DNA from: Pseudomonas sp. 10-1B
GTDB lineage: Bacteria; Pseudomonadota; Gammaproteobacteria; Pseudomonadales; Pseudomonadaceae
NCBI RefSeq assembly: GCF_000935045.1
Contig: NZ_JYKS01000001.1
Span: 310,001-374,000 of the forward strand
DNA: 64,000 nt
Direction of reading: 5' to 3'
The position numbers and the translations under genes are program-made. This document shows, piece after piece, positions 28,454-36,248 of the stretch (the first letter of the stretch is position 1; every line of letters begins with the position of its first letter). A model generated the notes under the pieces. It saw only the letters and a program-made list of their open reading frames with translations. It searched no databases and was not told the DNA's origin.

Positions 28454-28776
28454 GCCGGCGTATCCCATTGGCGCCCAACCAGGTGCCGGAGCGCGATGGC
28501 CGGGTGCTGTTGACCTGCGAGGGCCGCAGCGTGGCCTTGTTCAATGTCGCCGATTCGCTTTACGCCATCGACGACAGTTGCCCGCACCAGGGGTCGTCAT
28601 TGTGTGGTGGACGCCTGGAAGGCCGGGTGATCCAGTGCTGCGCCCATGGCCTGCGCTTCGACCTGGCCAGCGGCTACCTGATCAACTCCAAAGCCTTGAG
28701 GGTAGCCAGCTACCCGATCGAGCAGCACGGCGGGCAGGTCTTCATCGTCTTCGACAGCGAAGAGGCCGGGCAATGA
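28450..28776 (+). CDS. Rieske [2Fe-2S] ferredoxin-type protein
   Basis: 108 residues holding a single Rieske domain. Cluster ligands are C44 and H46 (SCPHQGSSL) and C63 and H66 (QCCAHG). It resembles NirD/BphF-type small ferredoxins and carries electrons to an oxygenase. No Rieske oxygenase large subunit is in this operon, so its acceptor is unclear; the extra cysteine 64 is unusual. Overlaps both neighbours by 4 bp. Confidence 0.88.
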   Translation: MSRRIPLAPNQVPERDGRVLLTCEGRSVALFNVADSLYAIDDSCPHQGSSLCGGRLEGRVIQCCAHGLRFDLASGYLINSKALRVASYPIEQHGGQVFIVFDSEEAGQ

Positions 28777-29789
28777 ACACACTGACGCTGAGCGCTGCCA
28801 ATCAACGCATCCGCACCCTCGCCCCAGGGGTAGCCGTAAGCCTTATCGTGGGCGCTGCCGCCAGTTTCCTCAGTGAGCATTACGCTGCGCCGGTCATGCT
28901 GTTTGCCCTGCTGCTGGGGATGGCGCTGAACTTTCTTGCGGTCGACGGCCCGTGCAAGGCCGGTATCGAATTCACTGCCCGCACCGTACTGCGGCTGGGT
29001 GTAGCGCTGCTGGGCATGCGTATCACACTAAGCCAGATTGCCAGCCTGGGCTGGAAGCCCGTGGTCTTGGTGGTAGCCCTGGTGGTGGTGACCATCCTGG
29101 TTTCGGTGGTGGTGGCCAAGGCACTGGGCTTTTCACGTTTGTTCGGCATGCTTACCGGCGGTGCCACGGCCATTTGCGGTGCCTCGGCTGCGCTGGCATT
29201 GGCGGCCGCCTTGCCCCAGCACCCGCGCAAGGAGCATGCAACGCTGTTCACCGTGATCGGTGTGTCGGCGCTGTCGACCTTGGCGATGATCCTCTATCCG
29301 ATGATTGCCCAATGGCTGCATCTGTCGCCCACGCAGGCTGGGGTCTTTCTGGGCGCGACCATCCATGATGTGGCGCAGGTAGTAGGGGCGGGCTACAGCA
29401 TGTCCACCGAGACCGGCGACATCGCCACGGTGGTCAAGCTGATGCGAGTGGCCATGCTGCTGCCGGTGATCGTCTGTGCGGCAATGATCACCCGCCGGCA
29501 GGGCCTGGAAGCCGGCGGCCAGCGGCCGCCATTGCTGCCCTGGTTCGCGGTCGGCTTCGTGCTGCTGGCGTGCGTCAATAGCACGGGCTGGGTGCCAGCG
29601 GCGGTGCAGGGCGGTATCAATGAGCTGTCGCGTGGTTGCCTGGTGGTGGCGATCGGTGCCTTGGGTATGAAGACCCAGCTCAAGGCACTGGCTTCGGTCG
29701 GGCTCAAACCCATTGCGTTGATGGTGGGCGAAAGTGTGTTTCTGGTGTTGCTGGTGTTGGCGTTGATGCATTGGGTAGGTTCGGCTTGA
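28773..29789 (+). CDS. YeiH/UPF0324 family putative sulfate exporter
   Basis: 338-residue inner-membrane protein from the ATG at 28773. It has about 10 hydrophobic segments and family blocks LRLGVALLGMRITLSQI, LTGGATAICGASAALALAAA and GATIHDVAQVVGAGYS. Members are predicted to export sulfate or related anions. As last gene of the operon, it suggests the pathway releases an oxidised sulfur anion, fitting the TauD-type dioxygenase. This is inference from family and context only. Confidence 0.82.
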   Translation: MNTLTLSAANQRIRTLAPGVAVSLIVGAAASFLSEHYAAPVMLFALLLGMALNFLAVDGPCKAGIEFTARTVLRLGVALLGMRITLSQIASLGWKPVVLVVALVVVTILVSVVVAKALGFSRLFGMLTGGATAICGASAALALAAALPQHPRKEHATLFTVIGVSALSTLAMILYPMIAQWLHLSPTQAGVFLGATIHDVAQVVGAGYSMSTETGDIATVVKLMRVAMLLPVIVCAAMITRRQGLEAGGQRPPLLPWFAVGFVLLACVNSTGWVPAAVQGGINELSRGCLVVAIGALGMKTQLKALASVGLKPIALMVGESVFLVLLVLALMHWVGSA

Positions 29790-29803
29790 GGCTTTGTGGC
29801 GCC

Positions 29804-29843
29804 TGTGAGATCGAGCGCCGCCCGCGCGGCGCTCGATCTCACA
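29804..29843. terminator. Perfect 18-bp hairpin, probable two-way terminator
   Basis: TGTGAGATCGAGCGCCGC and its exact complement enclose a 4-nt CCGC loop between the convergent YeiH and AraC genes. No T-run follows, so it may also be a REP-type element of a different subtype. Confidence 0.6.
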
Positions 29844-29861
29844 AACATCACAAACCTCACC

Positions 29862-30890
29862 TCAAACACCTGGCGGCCCTGACGCGATCTGCTCAGCATT
29901 CTGCGCCCGCCAACTGGCCGGTGGCATGCCGAACTGGGCGATGAACCAGCGGGTGAACGAACTGGGCATCGAATAGCCCAGCATGTCGGCAATGCGCCCC
30001 AGCGAATAGTTGGGGTTCTCCAGGTAGCGCATCACCAGGTCACGGCGCACGCTGTTGATCAGGTCCTTGAAGGTCAGCCCGTTTTCTTCCAGGCGCCGCT
30101 GCAGCGTGCGCACGTTCATGCCCTGGGTTTGCGCCACCTGCTCGATGGTGGCGCGGCCCATGGGCAGCAGCAGGTAGATGGTCTTGCGCAACTCCAGCTC
30201 CAGGGACGGCACGCCACCCGCCGGCAGTGTGTCCAGGTAGCGCCGCGCCAGGCGGGCCATGGCTTCGTTGGCTTGCGGGCTGGCGGTATCGAGGTCGGCT
30301 GCCGGGCAGACGATGCCGTTGAATTCACTGCCGAACACCAGGGTGCAGCCGAAAATGCGTCGGTGGATAGCCAGGTCGGCGGGAGCCGCATGGGTGAAGT
30401 TGGCGCTGATCGGGTGCCAGTGGGCGCCCAGCAATGCCGCGCACAAACGCATCATCACACCGATCGCCAGCTCGGTGGCCTGGCGGCTGCACGGGGCGCG
30501 TTCGTTGATCACCTCTTCGCGGATGATCACGGCCTTGCCGGCTTCCTCGATATGGATGGCCAGGGCGTCGTTGAGCAGGTGGCGGTACTGCACGATCACC
30601 TGCAGCGCATCGCGCAGGGTGCGTTGGTGGCTGAGCAGCAGGCTGATTTCGCCGAAGTCCGACAACTGGCGCAGCTCGGCCATGCGCAGGCCGAAGGTTT
30701 CACAGCCGCTGACGCGAGCGGCCTCTTCCAGCAGGTTGACCACTACGTTGACCGCGATGCGTTGGTTGGGGTCCTCCAGCACGGTGGCACTGAGGCCGGC
30801 CTGGGTCAGCAGGCTGTGCGAGTTGAGGCCCAGGTGGCGGGACACTTCCAGAAAGTTGGTCAGGCTGGCGGCACGGACTGAAGCTGGCAT
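29862..30890 (-). CDS. AraC-family regulator (OruR/ArgR-like), probable regulator of both flanking operons
   Basis: 342 residues. The N-terminal half (about 1-200) is the effector domain of the OruR/ArgR-like group (FLEVSRHLGLNSHSLLTQAG). The C-terminal AraC DNA-binding domain starts at about 240 (IEQVAQTQGMNVRTLQRRLE) and has the second helix-turn-helix in YSLGRIADMLGYSMPSSFTR. It lies exactly between two catabolic operons whose promoters share tandem 21-bp-period operators resembling ArgR-type sites, so it is the best candidate activator. It is divergent from the second operon and convergent with the first. Confidence 0.9.
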   Translation of the reverse strand: MPASVRAASLTNFLEVSRHLGLNSHSLLTQAGLSATVLEDPNQRIAVNVVVNLLEEAARVSGCETFGLRMAELRQLSDFGEISLLLSHQRTLRDALQVIVQYRHLLNDALAIHIEEAGKAVIIREEVINERAPCSRQATELAIGVMMRLCAALLGAHWHPISANFTHAAPADLAIHRRIFGCTLVFGSEFNGIVCPAADLDTASPQANEAMARLARRYLDTLPAGGVPSLELELRKTIYLLLPMGRATIEQVAQTQGMNVRTLQRRLEENGLTFKDLINSVRRDLVMRYLENPNYSLGRIADMLGYSMPSSFTRWFIAQFGMPPASWRAQNAEQIASGPPGV

Positions 30891-30927
30891 TTTTATTGTT
30901 ATCCATATTGTTCAAACAACCTGTAGC

Positions 30928-31036
30928 CAGCACCACCACAGGTACTGCACATGGCTTGAGATCCATACGATCGATGTGGGAGCTGGCTTGTCGTGGCGAC
31001 GAACCGCTGCGATGGGCTGCATAGCAGCCCCATTGA
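30928..31036. repeat. Degenerate REP pair upstream of the second operon
   Basis: A decayed copy of the long REP pair. The spacer ACAGGTACTGCACATGGCTT and the inverted arm GTGGGAGCTGGCTTG are kept, but the left arm is altered. It ends with hairpin GGGCTGCATAGCAGCCCC. It occupies most of the 318-bp gap between the AraC gene and the hydrolase. Confidence 0.7.
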
Positions 31037-31109
31037 CGCTCTCTGACAGGTTCATTGTTTTTATAGACTGCGTGTCATGAATTGAAAAGCAAAGCCCTGT
31101 TTGGGCCCA

Positions 31110-31173
31110 TGTCATCAAATGAAAAGCCCCTGACGCCCAATGTGAAGCACCCATTGGGTGGGCTGTTTACTGT
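31110..31173 (+). promoter_or_regulatory. Tandem AraC-type operator and -10 of the second catabolic operon
   Basis: Half-sites beginning at 31110 (TGTCATCAAATGAAAA) and 31131 (TGACGCCCAATGTGAA) repeat the 21-bp period seen at 23271. The two 43-bp sites agree at about 37 positions. The -10-like TACTGT at 31168-31173 is at exactly the same distance (15 bp) from the site as TACAGT in the other promoter. Confidence 0.72.
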
Positions 31174-31208
31174 GAGCCTCAAGAGCTACACCGCACACGA
31201 GGTTCACC

Positions 31209-31787
31209 GTGGAAAAACTGCATACCACCGCCACCGTGCTGATCGTCCCCGGCCTGCGCGGGCATGTCGCCGAGCACTGGCAGACTTTGCTCGCAGACCG
31301 CCTGGCCAAGGTCCACAGCGTGCCACCACTGGAAGTCGACGGGCTTTGCTGCAAGGCCCGTGTCGAAGCGATCCAGCGCGAACTGGAACAGATCGACGGC
31401 GAGGTGGTGCTGGTGGCGCACAGCGCCGGGGTATTGATGGTCGCCCACTGGGCGGCCCGCTACCGGCGGCCGATCAAAGGCGCGCTGCTGGCGGCGCCGC
31501 CGGACCTCGGGGCGCAATGGCCGGCTCACTACCCAAACCCGGCCAGCCTGGCCGAGCAGGGTTGGTCGCCATTGCCGCTCGACCCGCTGCCGTTCCCCAG
31601 CATCGTCGCCGCCAGCAGCAATGACCACCTGGCCAGCTACGCCGCCGCCGGCGAGCTGGCCCGCCGCTGGGGTAGCGAACTGATCAGCCTGGGCGCCGTC
31701 GGCCACCTCAACCCAGCTTCCGGTTTCGGGCCCTGGCCGCTGGCCGAAGCCCTGGTCCGCCGACTGGACAACCCCAACCTGCAATAG
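31209..31787 (+). CDS. RBBP9/YdeN-type alpha/beta hydrolase
   Basis: 192-residue serine hydrolase of the small RBBP9 family. The nucleophile lies in VAHSAGVLM (Ser72), after GEVVLVAH. The C-terminal GAVGHLNPASGFGPWPLAEA carries the catalytic histidine and the family's glycine-tryptophan pattern. The start is a GTG with an AGG-containing leader. First gene of the second operon; it may cleave an ester or thioester so the acid can be activated. Confidence 0.85.
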   Translation: MEKLHTTATVLIVPGLRGHVAEHWQTLLADRLAKVHSVPPLEVDGLCCKARVEAIQRELEQIDGEVVLVAHSAGVLMVAHWAARYRRPIKGALLAAPPDLGAQWPAHYPNPASLAEQGWSPLPLDPLPFPSIVAASSNDHLASYAAAGELARRWGSELISLGAVGHLNPASGFGPWPLAEALVRRLDNPNLQ

Positions 31788-31861
31788 CGCATGGACGCCC
31801 CAGCCACGCCCGCAAAAGACGGGCGGCGTTAAAAACAATAACAATACGTGGAGCCATCGTA

Positions 31862-33817
31862 ATGCCAGAACACCGCATTCACCGTGCTGTGAAGCCACAG
31901 CGCTGCCTGCTCGCCTGCGCCATCAGCCTGCTCACGCTGCCTGCCGCGCATGCCTTCGAAGTCGATACCGGCAACGAAAACTGGGCCGTGCGCTTCGACA
32001 ATACCGTCAAGTACAACTACGGCGTACGCACCGAAAGCGCCGACAAGCGCCTGTTGGCCACGCCCAACAGCAACGACGGTGACTACAACTTCCGCAAGGC
32101 CGGCACCAATATCACCAACCGGGTCGACCTGCTGACCGAACTGGACGTGGTCTACCAGGGCAACACCGGCTTTCGCCTGAGCACCGCCAGCTGGTACGAC
32201 AAGGCCTACGACAACACCGGCTCCAACAGCAACCCGTTCGTCAATGGCAACGGTGACCAGTCCGGCATCAACCCCAGCCTCAATGGCCTGCCGGGTACTG
32301 GCGTGCCGCTGGGCAGCCCGCACCTGAGCAACTACGCCCAGCGCTACTACAGTGGCCCGTCTGGCGAAGTGCTCGATGCGTTCGTGTTCATGAGCCGTGA
32401 CGTGGGCGAGGCCTCGCAGGTCAGCGCCAAGCTGGGCCAGCACAACCTGTTCTGGGGCGAGACCCTGCTCAACCCGGTGCACTCGCTGAGCTATGGCCAG
32501 TCCGGCCTTGACCTGGCCAAGCTGGCTGCTTCGCCCGGTACCGAGGCCAAGGAGCTGTTCGTACCGCGCAACCAGCTGTCGACCTCGTTCCTGGTCAACT
32601 CCGAACTGACCTTGGGCGCCCAGTACTTCTTCGACTGGGACGCCGCCAGGCTGCCCGAAGCCGGCACCTACTATGGCGGCTCGGACGTGGTAGGCGAGGG
32701 CGCCCAAAGCTTCCTGCTCGGCCATACCGGCACCCCTGGGCTGATCCCGGTACGCGGTGCACTGACCACCATCCGCCGTGGTCACGACCTTACGCCTGGC
32801 AAAAGTGGCGATTGGGGCGTCATGGCCAAGTGGTCGCCCGAATGGCTGGGCGGCACCCTGGGCTTCTACTACCGCAAGACCTCCGAGATCCTGCCCCAGG
32901 CCTGGCTCGACGCGCGTGGCATGACCGTGGCCAGCGGCCCGTTCGGTAGCCCGCCGGGCAGCCGCCAGGCGGCCGTCGGCAACCTGTACAACTCGCTGCA
33001 AAGCACCACCTACCAGTTCGCCTACGCCGACAACATCGACATCTATGGCCTGAGCCTGTCCAAGGACGTAGGTGGCATCAGCGTCGGCAGCGACCTCAAC
33101 ATCCGTCACAACATGCCCCTGGCCAGCATCCCGGCAATCGTCAGCGCCCCCGGCCAGGGCGGCCTGGGCGGCGGCTTCGGCCTGCTGCCGGCGCGCCTGC
33201 CCAGCAGCGGGGTGATCTACGACGTACCCAAGGATGGCGACGGCCTGGGTGCTACCGGCGACACCCTGCACTGGACCCTCAACGGCCTGATGACTATTGG
33301 CGACACGCCGCTGTTCGACTCGGCGACCCTGCTGGGCGAGCTGTTCTACAGCAACCTGCTCAAGCTCGATAGCCACAACGAGGCTTTGTACAAGGGCAAG
33401 AGCAGCTACCGCGGCATCGACAAGGCCACCCGCGACAACTGGGGCATCGCCGTCAACTTCACCCCCACCTGGTACCAGGTACTGCCCGGCGTGGACCTGA
33501 GCATGCCGCTGTCGGTCAACGTCGGCCTCGATGGCGTCTCGCCGGTGCAGGGCGGCGGTGCCGAAAACACCGGCAACTACGCGGTGGGCGTGAGCGCGGC
33601 GATCTACAACCAGTACTTCGTCGACCTCAAGTACGTCGACAGTTTTGGCAAGACCAAGTCCTGCAAGGACGGCCAGACCGACGGCAGCACCCCCAACGCC
33701 CTGGATGGTGAACAGGACTACACCTGCTACGGCGGCGGCTATGCCTCCTTCTCCGGCGGTGGGGCTACCACCGAAGACCGTGGCGCCCTGTACCTGACCC
33801 TCAAGACGACCTTCTGA
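31862..33817 (+). CDS. DUF1302 outer-membrane protein
   Basis: 651 residues with a signal peptide (LLACAISLLTLPAAHA, cut before FEVDTGNEN). The rest is rich in aromatic and glycine residues with alternating beta strands, ending in LYLTLKTTF with terminal Phe, an outer-membrane barrel hallmark. DUF1302 proteins regularly accompany DUF1329 proteins in gene clusters for hydrophobic substrates such as steroids or fatty compounds, and may form the outer-membrane passage. Confidence 0.87.
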   Translation: MPEHRIHRAVKPQRCLLACAISLLTLPAAHAFEVDTGNENWAVRFDNTVKYNYGVRTESADKRLLATPNSNDGDYNFRKAGTNITNRVDLLTELDVVYQGNTGFRLSTASWYDKAYDNTGSNSNPFVNGNGDQSGINPSLNGLPGTGVPLGSPHLSNYAQRYYSGPSGEVLDAFVFMSRDVGEASQVSAKLGQHNLFWGETLLNPVHSLSYGQSGLDLAKLAASPGTEAKELFVPRNQLSTSFLVNSELTLGAQYFFDWDAARLPEAGTYYGGSDVVGEGAQSFLLGHTGTPGLIPVRGALTTIRRGHDLTPGKSGDWGVMAKWSPEWLGGTLGFYYRKTSEILPQAWLDARGMTVASGPFGSPPGSRQAAVGNLYNSLQSTTYQFAYADNIDIYGLSLSKDVGGISVGSDLNIRHNMPLASIPAIVSAPGQGGLGGGFGLLPARLPSSGVIYDVPKDGDGLGATGDTLHWTLNGLMTIGDTPLFDSATLLGELFYSNLLKLDSHNEALYKGKSSYRGIDKATRDNWGIAVNFTPTWYQVLPGVDLSMPLSVNVGLDGVSPVQGGGAENTGNYAVGVSAAIYNQYFVDLKYVDSFGKTKSCKDGQTDGSTPNALDGEQDYTCYGGGYASFSGGGATTEDRGALYLTLKTTF

Positions 33818-33856
33818 GTCATGTTCCCCCACAGACTTAACAGGAAGACAACCATC

Positions 33857-35215
33857 ATGAATTTCGTACGTACCCTGCTGGCTTCGTGCCTGTCGCTGGC
33901 TGCCCTGAACGCTGTACAGGCCGCCGTTTCCCCTGACCAGGCCGCGCGCCTGGGCACCAGCCTGACCGCCATCGGTGCGGAAAAGGCAGGCAATGCCGAT
34001 GGCTCTATCCCGGCCTACCAGGGCGGGTTGCTGACGCCACCGGCCGGCTACCAGAACGGCGCCAGCATGCGCCCTGACCCGTTCGCCGGGGAGAAGCCGC
34101 TGCTGGTCATCGACGGCAAGAATGCCGAGCAGTACAAAGGCCAACTGACTGCCACCACCCTGGAACTGCTCAAGCGCTACCCCAGCTATCGCGTGGACGT
34201 GTACCCGACCCACCGCAGCGTGGCGCTGCCACAGGCAGTGCTCGACAACACCCGCAAGAACGCCACCGGCGCCAATAGCCTGGAAGGCGGCACAGCAGTC
34301 AGCAATGTGCTGCCCGGCATACCGTTCCCTATCCCGCAGAACGGCGCCGAAGCCATGTGGAACTTCCTGCTGCGCTACCAGGGCGTGAGCATGACCGCCA
34401 AGTACGACTCGTGGAACGTCGATGCCGCCGGCAAGGCATCGTTGTCGACCACCGGCCAGGCCAATATCAGCTACCCGATCTACGAGGACATGGCCAAGCC
34501 GATCGGCGCCAAGGACACCTACTACCAGATGAAACTGGTGTACACCGGGCCCGCGCGCCGGGCCGGCGAAGCCATGATGCTGCGCGATGCCGCCAACCCG
34601 CTGGTGCAGCCACGCAGCGCCTGGCAGTACCTGCCGGGCCAGCGCCGGGTCAAGCTGGCGCCGAACCTGGCCTACGACACACCCAACCCGGGTACCTCGG
34701 GCTCGGGCACCTACGACGATGTGTTCGTCTTCAATGGCGCGCTGGACCGCTACGACTGGACCCTGGTCGGCAAGCAGGAAATGTACGTGCCCTATAACAC
34801 CTACCAGCTGACCTACAACACCGACGTCAAGCAGGTGATCACCCCCAACCACCTGGCACCGCAATTCGTACGCTGGGAGAAGCACCGCGTATGGGTGGTG
34901 GAAGGCAAGCTCAAGGATGGCGCCCGCCACATCTACCACAAGCGCCGCTTCTACCTCGATGAGGACAGCTGGATCGCTCTGGCGTCGGACCAGTACGACG
35001 CCCGTGGCCAGCTGTACCGTGGCTCGTTCGCCTTCCTCACCCAGAGCTACGACAAGCAGACCCCGGACGCCACGCCCTTCATGATCTACGACCTGGTCGG
35101 CGGCACCTACAACCTCAACGGCGTGGTCGGTGCCTACGGCGGTATCCGCTACATCGAGCCCCTGTCGAAAACCCAGTGGTCGCCCGAGTCGCTGGCTGGC
35201 AACGGCATTCGCTGA
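33857..35215 (+). CDS. DUF1329 periplasmic protein
   Basis: 452 residues from the ATG at 33857; the open frame extends upstream but the signal peptide begins at MNFVRTLLASCLSLAALNAV and is cut after VQA. The fold is the LolB/LolA-like beta sheet cradle, with family blocks GIPFPIPQNGAEAMWN and YDLVGGTYNLNGVVGAYG. It probably carries a hydrophobic ligand between the outer-membrane DUF1302 barrel and the inner-membrane MMPL pump. Partner of the preceding gene. Confidence 0.87.
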   Translation: MNFVRTLLASCLSLAALNAVQAAVSPDQAARLGTSLTAIGAEKAGNADGSIPAYQGGLLTPPAGYQNGASMRPDPFAGEKPLLVIDGKNAEQYKGQLTATTLELLKRYPSYRVDVYPTHRSVALPQAVLDNTRKNATGANSLEGGTAVSNVLPGIPFPIPQNGAEAMWNFLLRYQGVSMTAKYDSWNVDAAGKASLSTTGQANISYPIYEDMAKPIGAKDTYYQMKLVYTGPARRAGEAMMLRDAANPLVQPRSAWQYLPGQRRVKLAPNLAYDTPNPGTSGSGTYDDVFVFNGALDRYDWTLVGKQEMYVPYNTYQLTYNTDVKQVITPNHLAPQFVRWEKHRVWVVEGKLKDGARHIYHKRRFYLDEDSWIALASDQYDARGQLYRGSFAFLTQSYDKQTPDATPFMIYDLVGGTYNLNGVVGAYGGIRYIEPLSKTQWSPESLAGNGIR

Positions 35216-35237
35216 ACCCACGGAGCAGAGGTAGGCA

Positions 35238-36233
35238 ATGTCTGTCTTCAAACGATGCAGTGCGGTGGTCCTGGTACTGGCCGCACTGCATGGCGCGGCC
35301 CAGGCGGCGCCCTTCACCGACGTACTGGACCTGCCCGCGATGCCCAGCGCCCTGGCCGCCACCAGCGCTTTGCGCGATGTGGCCATGGCCGGCGAGCGGC
35401 TGGTAGCGGTGGGCCCACGCGGGCACATCCTGTATTCCGATGATCACGGCCTGCACTGGCAGCAGGCCCAGGTGCCGGTCAGCGCCGACCTCAACGCCGT
35501 GAGCTTCGCCACGGCCGAGCTGGGCTGGGCGGTGGGCCACGATGGTGTGGTGCTGCACAGTCGCGATGGCGGCGTGCACTGGCAAAAGCAGCTGGATGGC
35601 CGGCTGCTGGCCGAGCAACTGCCGGGCACGGGCAGCGACAATGCCTTGCTCGACGTGTGGTTCAGCGATGCGCTGCACGGCTATGCGGTGGGTGTGTTCA
35701 ACCTGTTGCTGCGCACCGTCGATGGCGGCGAGCACTGGCTGCCCTGGCTCGACCACAGCGACAACCCGCAAGGGCTGCACTTGACCAGCCTGGCCCCGGT
35801 CGCTGACCAGTTGTACATCACCGGCGAGCAAGGCCTGTTGCTGAAGTTGGACGGCGAGCGCTTCACCCGCGTCGACACGCCCTACGCCGGTACGCTGTTC
35901 GGAGCCGTCGGCAAGCCTGGCGTACTGCTGGTCTACGGCCTGCGCGGGCATGCCTACCGCAGCACCGATGGTGGCAGGCAATGGCAGCCCGTCACCACCG
36001 GCGTGAACACCAGCCTCACCGCCGCCGGCGTCGACCGTGATGGGCACCTGTGGCTGGCCAGCCAGGCCGGTGACTTGCTGTTCAGCCAGGACGATGGCGC
36101 CAGCTTCCACTCGGTGTCGCAAAGCGGCCGAGGCCCGGTGACCGCGCTTACCACCGATGCTGCCACCGGCCTGGTGCTGGTCGGCGAACGGGGCGTGCGC
36201 ACCCAGGTCGCTACCCCCACGCTGCACCCATAA
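35238..36233 (+). CDS. Ycf48-like beta-propeller protein
   Basis: 331 residues with a signal peptide (VLVLAALHGAAQA). It contains repeated BNR/Ycf48-type blades with Asp-box-like motifs (SDDHGLHW, SRDGGVHW, TVDGGEHW, STDGGRQW, SQDDGASF), five visible at about 40-50 residue intervals. Proteins of this type recur between DUF1329 and MMPL genes, where they may act as periplasmic assembly or docking factors. No catalytic motif is seen. Confidence 0.86.
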   Translation: MSVFKRCSAVVLVLAALHGAAQAAPFTDVLDLPAMPSALAATSALRDVAMAGERLVAVGPRGHILYSDDHGLHWQQAQVPVSADLNAVSFATAELGWAVGHDGVVLHSRDGGVHWQKQLDGRLLAEQLPGTGSDNALLDVWFSDALHGYAVGVFNLLLRTVDGGEHWLPWLDHSDNPQGLHLTSLAPVADQLYITGEQGLLLKLDGERFTRVDTPYAGTLFGAVGKPGVLLVYGLRGHAYRSTDGGRQWQPVTTGVNTSLTAAGVDRDGHLWLASQAGDLLFSQDDGASFHSVSQSGRGPVTALTTDAATGLVLVGERGVRTQVATPTLHP

Positions 36234-36248
36234 CAAGAGAAGACCCTG

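Noticed and set aside
31829..35428. A 1199-codon open frame on the minus strand opposite the DUF1302 and DUF1329 genes
   Set aside because: It is a by-product of high-GC third positions on the other strand; the plus-strand genes have signal peptides and family motifs, and the antisense product resembles nothing.
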